This document shows, piece after piece, positions 23,983-27,187 of a DNA stretch of 27,187 nucleotides. How positions within the stretch are numbered: position 1 is the stretch's first letter; each line of letters starts with the position of its first letter. Below the pieces are notes generated by a model. It was given only the letters and a program-made list of their open reading frames with translations. It did not search any database and was not told the DNA's origin. Position numbers and translations under genes: made by a program. This DNA is from Clostridia bacterium (GTDB taxonomy: Bacteria > Bacillota > Clostridia > Christensenellales > DTU072): contig JAEDHK010000015.1 of assembly GCA_016297005.1 (NCBI GenBank), positions 1 through 27,187 on the forward strand. The letters are read 5' to 3'.

Positions 23983-24381
23983 ATGCAGAATTTTATTAGC
24001 GCTTTGGGCGGCGAAGGCGGCAACCAAATCTGGATGTTTGTCATTCTTGGCGTATTCCTCGTGTTGATGATCGTCATGAGCATCGTTCCGCAAAGAAAGC
24101 AAAAGAAAAAACAGGAAGAAATGATGAATTCTATCCAGGTGGGCAGTAAGATCATGACCATCGGCGGCATTATCGGCGTTATTGTCGAATACGATCCTGC
24201 TACCGATTATTACACCATCAACGTTGGAACCAAGACTAATCCTTCTTATATTGTCATCGTAAAAAATGCCATCCGCAGCAAACTCGACGACGCTGCCGTT
24301 ATTTCTTACGAGCCCCCCAAGGCAGAAGAAAAGAAAAATGAAGCGGAAGCCGTACAGGAAGAAAAGAAAGACGAAATTTAA
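23983..24381 (+). CDS. yajC: Preprotein translocase subunit YajC
   Basis: A small accessory protein of the SecDF-YajC complex at the plasma membrane; 132 residues. A single membrane helix (about residues 14-36, IWMFVILGVFLVLMIVMSIVP) is followed by the basic QRKQKKKQEEMMNSIQVGSKIMTIGGIIGVIVEYD, the conserved YajC core. The last 30 residues are lysine- and glutamate-rich and probably unstructured. A GGAG site lies 9 nt before the ATG. secD lies 2.2 kb downstream, with the TIGR04086-like gene and the SCIFF genes between, an arrangement known from Clostridia. Confidence 0.95.
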   Translation: MQNFISALGGEGGNQIWMFVILGVFLVLMIVMSIVPQRKQKKKQEEMMNSIQVGSKIMTIGGIIGVIVEYDPATDYYTINVGTKTNPSYIVIVKNAIRSKLDDAAVISYEPPKAEEKKNEAEAVQEEKKDEI

Positions 24382-24402
24382 TTTTTCGAAAAATAAGTTA
24401 TC

Positions 24403-24430
24403 AAAAGCCGCAACAAACGTTGCGGCTTTT
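24403..24430. terminator. Bidirectional terminator between yajC and the convergent gene
   Basis: AAAAGCCGCAAC (24403-24414) pairs perfectly with GTTGCGGCTTTT (24419-24430) around a 4-nt loop. The A and T runs lie within the stem, so it can serve both yajC on the plus strand and the membrane protein gene on the minus strand, whose stop is 4 nt away. Confidence 0.9.
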
Positions 24431-24433
24431 GAT

Positions 24434-24823
24434 TTATACTGTCCGCGTTTTTCCGAAAGATACCGCTATCGCCGTACAAATTGCTCCCATAAGCCCACCG
24501 AATCCAACGTCGGCAAGCAATGAAAGGTCAATTTTTAATCCACCGGCGACAAACCCAAATAAGAAGAACGAAGCAAGAGCGTAAAAAATACCTATCAACA
24601 ATCCTTTTATCACCCCTTTTGATTTTTCTTTGATACAAAGAACGGAGGAGAGAAGAAGAGAAAGCACTTTAACGATCTGATCGATCGCATAAACCCATCC
24701 TTCTTTTATCGGCGTAAACGCCATCAACAAACTTAAACCCAAAACGAAAACCGAACTGAAAATAAGCGCTACAAAAAACGTCTTTAATACGTCCTTAAAA
24801 AAATATTTACCGGAAATCTTCAT
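24434..24823 (-). CDS. TIGR04086-like four-helix membrane protein
   Basis: A small hydrophobic protein of 129 residues with about four membrane segments: VLKTFFVALIFSSVFVLGLSLLM, IDQIVKVLSLLLSSVLCI, VIKGLLIGIFYALASFFLFGFV and VGFGGLMGAICTAIAVSFG. Between the second and third is a short charged loop (KEKSKG). Length, helix number and position beside SCIFF fit the uncharacterised TIGR04086 family of Firmicutes. I chose the ATG at 24823 over the adjacent GTG at 24826 because AAGGAG then sits 7 nt upstream. It is transcribed against its neighbours, convergent with yajC and divergent from SCIFF. I found no convincing promoter for it. Function is unknown. Confidence 0.78.
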   Translation of the reverse strand: MKISGKYFFKDVLKTFFVALIFSSVFVLGLSLLMAFTPIKEGWVYAIDQIVKVLSLLLSSVLCIKEKSKGVIKGLLIGIFYALASFFLFGFVAGGLKIDLSLLADVGFGGLMGAICTAIAVSFGKTRTV

Positions 24824-24884
24824 CACATTTCTCCTTATGGAATAATTCTATTGTGCGCTTGGGCGGATTATTCGTAAAAAACAA

Positions 24885-24913
24885 TTGCAAAAAATAGGAA
24901 TACACGATATAAT
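24885..24913 (+). promoter_or_regulatory. Promoter of the SCIFF gene pair
   Basis: TTGCAA (24885-24890) and a perfect TATAAT (24908-24913) are separated by 17 nt. The predicted start near 24920 leaves a short leader of about 24 nt with GGAGG at 24930-24934. Confidence 0.8.
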
Positions 24914-24943
24914 ATAAAAAAATAACATTGGAGGAAATTTCTG

Positions 24944-25114
24944 ATGAAACATATTCAGGAAGTTTATTCGAAAACTTTGACCAAAGCCCATTCCACCGGA
25001 TGCGGAGAATGTCAATCCAGCTGCCAATCCGCTTGCAAAACCAGTTGCACCGTCGGCAACCAGTCTTGCAAACAAGAAGAGAAAATCAATATTCAAAAGA
25101 ACAAAGAACTCTAA
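24944..25114 (+). CDS. scfA: SCIFF ribosomally made peptide precursor (six cysteines in forty-five)
   Basis: A 56-residue precursor of a thioether-modified peptide. The leader MKHIQEVYSKTLTKAHSTG is followed by a core with six cysteines at 20, 23, 27, 31, 35 and 42, in the order CGECQSSCQSACKTSC then SC. This matches the SCIFF family found almost throughout Clostridia. In characterised members the adjacent radical SAM enzyme forms a thioether between a cysteine and the alpha carbon of a threonine in the core; Thr33 (CKTSC) is the likely acceptor by analogy. The C-terminal tail (KQEEKINIQKNKEL) is longer than in a minimal SCIFF. GGAGG lies 9 nt before the ATG. The mature product's function is not established in the family. 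Confidence 0.96.
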   Translation: MKHIQEVYSKTLTKAHSTGCGECQSSCQSACKTSCTVGNQSCKQEEKINIQKNKEL

Positions 25115-25128
25115 AATAGTCTTTTCCC

Positions 25129-26496
25129 ATGGTCCACTGTTTCAGTTACGACCGGGCAAAACAAAAATACTATTTTTTGTGGGATGTGGAAAGCGGAAGT
25201 CTGCATACTGTTGACTATCCCGCTTTTTTATGCGCAAAAAACAGATATTCTTGTTTGACGCCCGAAGAAAACGTAGATTATTCCGGTTTATCCAATCAAG
25301 TAAGAGAAGAAATAGAAAAAGAACTTGACGAGGGAGAGAATGCCGGCGTCCTGAATACCAAGCCGTTAATTGACTTTTTTATCAAGAGCACCAAAATCGT
25401 CAAGGCGCTTTGTCTGCACATCTGCCACGATTGCAATCTGAACTGCGAATACTGTTTCGCGGGGGGTGGAAATTACAACACCGAAAATGATTATATGTCG
25501 GAAGAAACAGGCAGAAAAGCCGTCGATTTTTTGATAGCAAACAGCGGAAAGCGCAAAAATCTCGAAATTGACTTTTTTGGCGGAGAGCCTCTTCTGAATA
25601 TGAAAACGGTAAAAGAAGTGGTTCGTTATGCGCGCGAAATCGAACAAAAATTTGATAAAAAGTTTTCTTTTACTATGACGACGAACTGCCTTCTCTTAAA
25701 CGATGAAAACATCGCCTGGCTGAACGAGAATATGGAAAACGTCGTTTTGAGTATCGACGGACGAAAATGCACGCATAACGCCGTACGTCATACCAGAAAC
25801 GGCAAAGACAGTTATGACATCATCTTAAAGAACGCGCAAAAGTTCAGAGCGGTACGCGGAGATAAAAAATACTACGTACGCGCCACGTTTACCGCGAAAA
25901 ATCTCGACTTCTGCGACGATATTTTATCCCTCAACGACGCAGGATTCGATCAGATCTCGGCCGAGCCGGTCGTTTTACCGGAAGACAGTCCCATGGCGCT
26001 GCGCGAAGAACACCTCGACGCGATTTGCGAAGAATACGAAAAATTTACCGAAAAATACCTCGAAAGAAGAAAAATGGGCGGTAAACATTGGTTTAACTTC
26101 TTTCATTTTATGCTCGATCTCGAACACGGTCCTTGTCCGGATAAAAGATTAACGGGATGCGGAGCGGGAACAGAATACATGGCTGTTTCTCCGTTAGGAG
26201 AATTATATCCTTGCCACAGATTTGTCGGCGGAGACGAAAAGTACCGGATCGGTTCCGTATACACCGGCGTCGAAAACCCGGACGTTCGAGAGAAATTTGC
26301 AAAATTATCCGTTCTCAGTAAACCGCATTGTAAAAATTGCTTTGCAAAATACAATTGCGGCGGCGGATGCACAGCCAACGCCATTCAATATGCGGGAAAA
26401 CCGGACGCCCAATACGCAATGGGTTGCGAATTGACGAAAAAGCGCCTCGAATGCTCTTTGGCGATCGTCGCTATTGAAAAATCGGAAAACAAGTAG
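25129..26496 (+). CDS. scfB: SCIFF radical SAM/SPASM maturase
   Basis: Uses S-adenosylmethionine and iron-sulfur clusters to install a thioether in the SCIFF peptide; 455 residues. The N-terminal part (about 1-85) probably includes the peptide-recognition domain. The radical SAM cluster motif CNLNCEYC gives C102, C106 and C109, followed by the FFGGEPLLN motif that contacts SAM. The C-terminal SPASM region has CGAGTEYMAVSPLGELYPCHRF, HCKNCFAKYNCGGGC and a late MGCELTKKRLEC, enough cysteines for two auxiliary clusters. It follows SCIFF by 14 nt and has no visible Shine-Dalgarno, which suggests lower or coupled translation relative to its substrate. A weak hairpin spans its stop. Confidence 0.96.
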   Translation: MVHCFSYDRAKQKYYFLWDVESGSLHTVDYPAFLCAKNRYSCLTPEENVDYSGLSNQVREEIEKELDEGENAGVLNTKPLIDFFIKSTKIVKALCLHICHDCNLNCEYCFAGGGNYNTENDYMSEETGRKAVDFLIANSGKRKNLEIDFFGGEPLLNMKTVKEVVRYAREIEQKFDKKFSFTMTTNCLLLNDENIAWLNENMENVVLSIDGRKCTHNAVRHTRNGKDSYDIILKNAQKFRAVRGDKKYYVRATFTAKNLDFCDDILSLNDAGFDQISAEPVVLPEDSPMALREEHLDAICEEYEKFTEKYLERRKMGGKHWFNFFHFMLDLEHGPCPDKRLTGCGAGTEYMAVSPLGELYPCHRFVGGDEKYRIGSVYTGVENPDVREKFAKLSVLSKPHCKNCFAKYNCGGGCTANAIQYAGKPDAQYAMGCELTKKRLECSLAIVAIEKSENK

Positions 26497-26512
26497 ACTG
26501 TCCGCTTGTTTT
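26486..26512 (+). terminator. Weak hairpin at the maturase stop codon
   Basis: AAAACAAG (26486-26493) can pair with CTTGTTTT (26505-26512) around an 11-nt loop that contains the TAG stop. The stem is AT-rich and only 8 bp. It may be a weak terminator between the maturase and secD. Confidence 0.4.
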
Positions 26513-26535
26513 TCGTTATCGTTTTAAACAAATTA

Positions 26536-26570
26536 TTGACAATAATATAACTATTAGATATAATATCTAA
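26536..26570 (+). promoter_or_regulatory. secD promoter with a perfect palindrome over the -10 box
   Basis: TTGACA (26536-26541) and TATAAT (26559-26564) with a 17-nt spacer are a full consensus promoter. TTAGATAT (26554-26561) and ATATCTAA (26563-26570) form a 17-nt perfect palindrome centred on base 26562, inside the -10 box. This is a candidate operator, though AT-rich sequence makes chance more likely than usual. Confidence 0.8.
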
Positions 26571-26595
26571 GATATTAAATCGGAGGCACGACCAA

Positions 26596-27187
26596 GTGAG
26601 CAAAAAGAAATCAATTATTATACTCTGCATCATAACGGTTTTGTTCCTTACTTTGCTTTGCTTTACCATTCCCATGAATGGTAAAGATTCTTTCCAAATA
26701 GGGGACAGCGATTATGATTTCCTGTGGATTTTTAAAGGAATCAAACTGGGTATCGACTTAAAGGGCGGTATTTACGCCGAATACGAATGCTATCGCGACG
26801 ACGAACAAGAGGTTTCCGACGACGACATTACGGGCGCTATCAGCAACCTGAAAGATCTTCTGTACGACAAAGGTTATGCCGAAGCGCTTGTCGAAGAAGT
26901 AACGCATTCCGGAACAAAATACGTCCGCGTCGAGGTTGCCGGATTGGAAGACACCGAATCTTTAATGAACCTGATCGGCGATTCCGCAACCCTTACTTTC
27001 CGTTCTGACAAAGACACGATCAAAATGAGCGGTACCGGCAACATCGAAACATGTCAATTGGCCTATGATACCGAGGACGGATACTACCTCGCGCTGCAAT
27101 TCAACGAGCAGGGCACTGCCGAATTCGCGAAGATTACCGAAGAGATGACCGGCCAGGTGCTTTATATCTATATCGATGACGAACAAT
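26596..27187 (+). CDS. secD: Protein translocase subunit SecD, 5' part (runs off the window)
   Basis: SecD works with SecF and YajC to pull secreted proteins across the membrane using the proton gradient. The first 197 codons are visible and the frame is open to the window edge. A first membrane helix (SIIILCIITVLFLTLLCFTIP) is followed by IKLGIDLKGGIYAEYE, the hallmark motif of SecD. Next comes part of the large extracellular P1 domain with SLMNLIGDSATLTFRSD and YLALQFNEQGTAEFAKIT. The start is GTG at 26596, with CGGAGG about 10 nt upstream; no ATG fits the conserved N-terminus. secF is expected beyond the edge. Confidence 0.95.
   Translation, partial: MSKKKSIIILCIITVLFLTLLCFTIPMNGKDSFQIGDSDYDFLWIFKGIKLGIDLKGGIYAEYECYRDDEQEVSDDDITGAISNLKDLLYDKGYAEALVEEVTHSGTKYVRVEVAGLEDTESLMNLIGDSATLTFRSDKDTIKMSGTGNIETCQLAYDTEDGYYLALQFNEQGTAEFAKITEEMTGQVLYIYIDDEQ

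Noticed and set aside
1..27187. CRISPR array, prophage or insertion sequence
   Set aside because: I saw no regularly spaced direct repeats, transposase, integrase or phage structural gene. The region reads as continuous chromosome.

Overview
The window looks like chromosome from an uncultured, moderately AT-rich member of the class Clostridia (Firmicutes/Bacillota). The strongest marker is the SCIFF peptide (six cysteines) with its radical SAM/SPASM maturase, which lies in the order known for Clostridia: ruvAB-queA-tgt-yajC-(TIGR04086)-SCIFF-maturase-secD. Supporting signs are strong AGGAGG-type ribosome sites, TTGACA/TATAAT promoters, an LL-diaminopimelate aminotransferase, DNA polymerase I without proofreading residues, a long-form HPF and a TM1266-like hydrogenase-system protein. 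I see no phage genes, insertion sequence or CRISPR array.

Layout. (1) 1-675: 3' half of dapL and its terminator. (2) 704-10041: one good promoter, then six genes with gaps of at most 4 nt or overlaps: GH2 beta-galactosidase, patatin-like lipase, an orphan PTS EIIC-type membrane protein, polA, coaE and a DegV protein. (3) 10042-10527: a hairpin, a 23-bp inverted repeat, a consensus promoter, two tRNA-Leu genes (CAG, GAG) and a terminator. (4) 10528-16146: a GNAT acetyltransferase, then a tightly packed set: ClpC-like ATPase, hibernation factor HPF, TIM-barrel isomerase-like protein and glucose-6-phosphate isomerase, closed by a terminator. (5) 16148-17068: a MalK-like ABC ATPase with degraded catalytic motifs, apparently on a leaderless message. 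(6) 17107-20018: a consensus promoter, a leader that resembles a transcription attenuator, then a TM1266-like protein and a complete ABC importer (lipoprotein, permease, ATPase). (7) 20067-23907: ruvA-ruvB-queA-tgt (Holliday junction migration and queuosine tRNA modification). (8) 23916-27187: yajC, a convergent small membrane protein, SCIFF and its maturase, and the start of secD, which runs off the window.

The window is mostly housekeeping. The items most worth following are the degenerate ABC ATPase, the attenuator-like leader of the importer operon, an inverted repeat covering the start codon of the Clp ATPase, the paired repeats upstream of the tRNA promoter, the perfect palindrome over the secD -10 box, and the SCIFF system, whose mature product has no settled role. 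Gene calls rest on motifs read by eye. Promoters, terminators and RNA structures are pattern matches and have not been tested.
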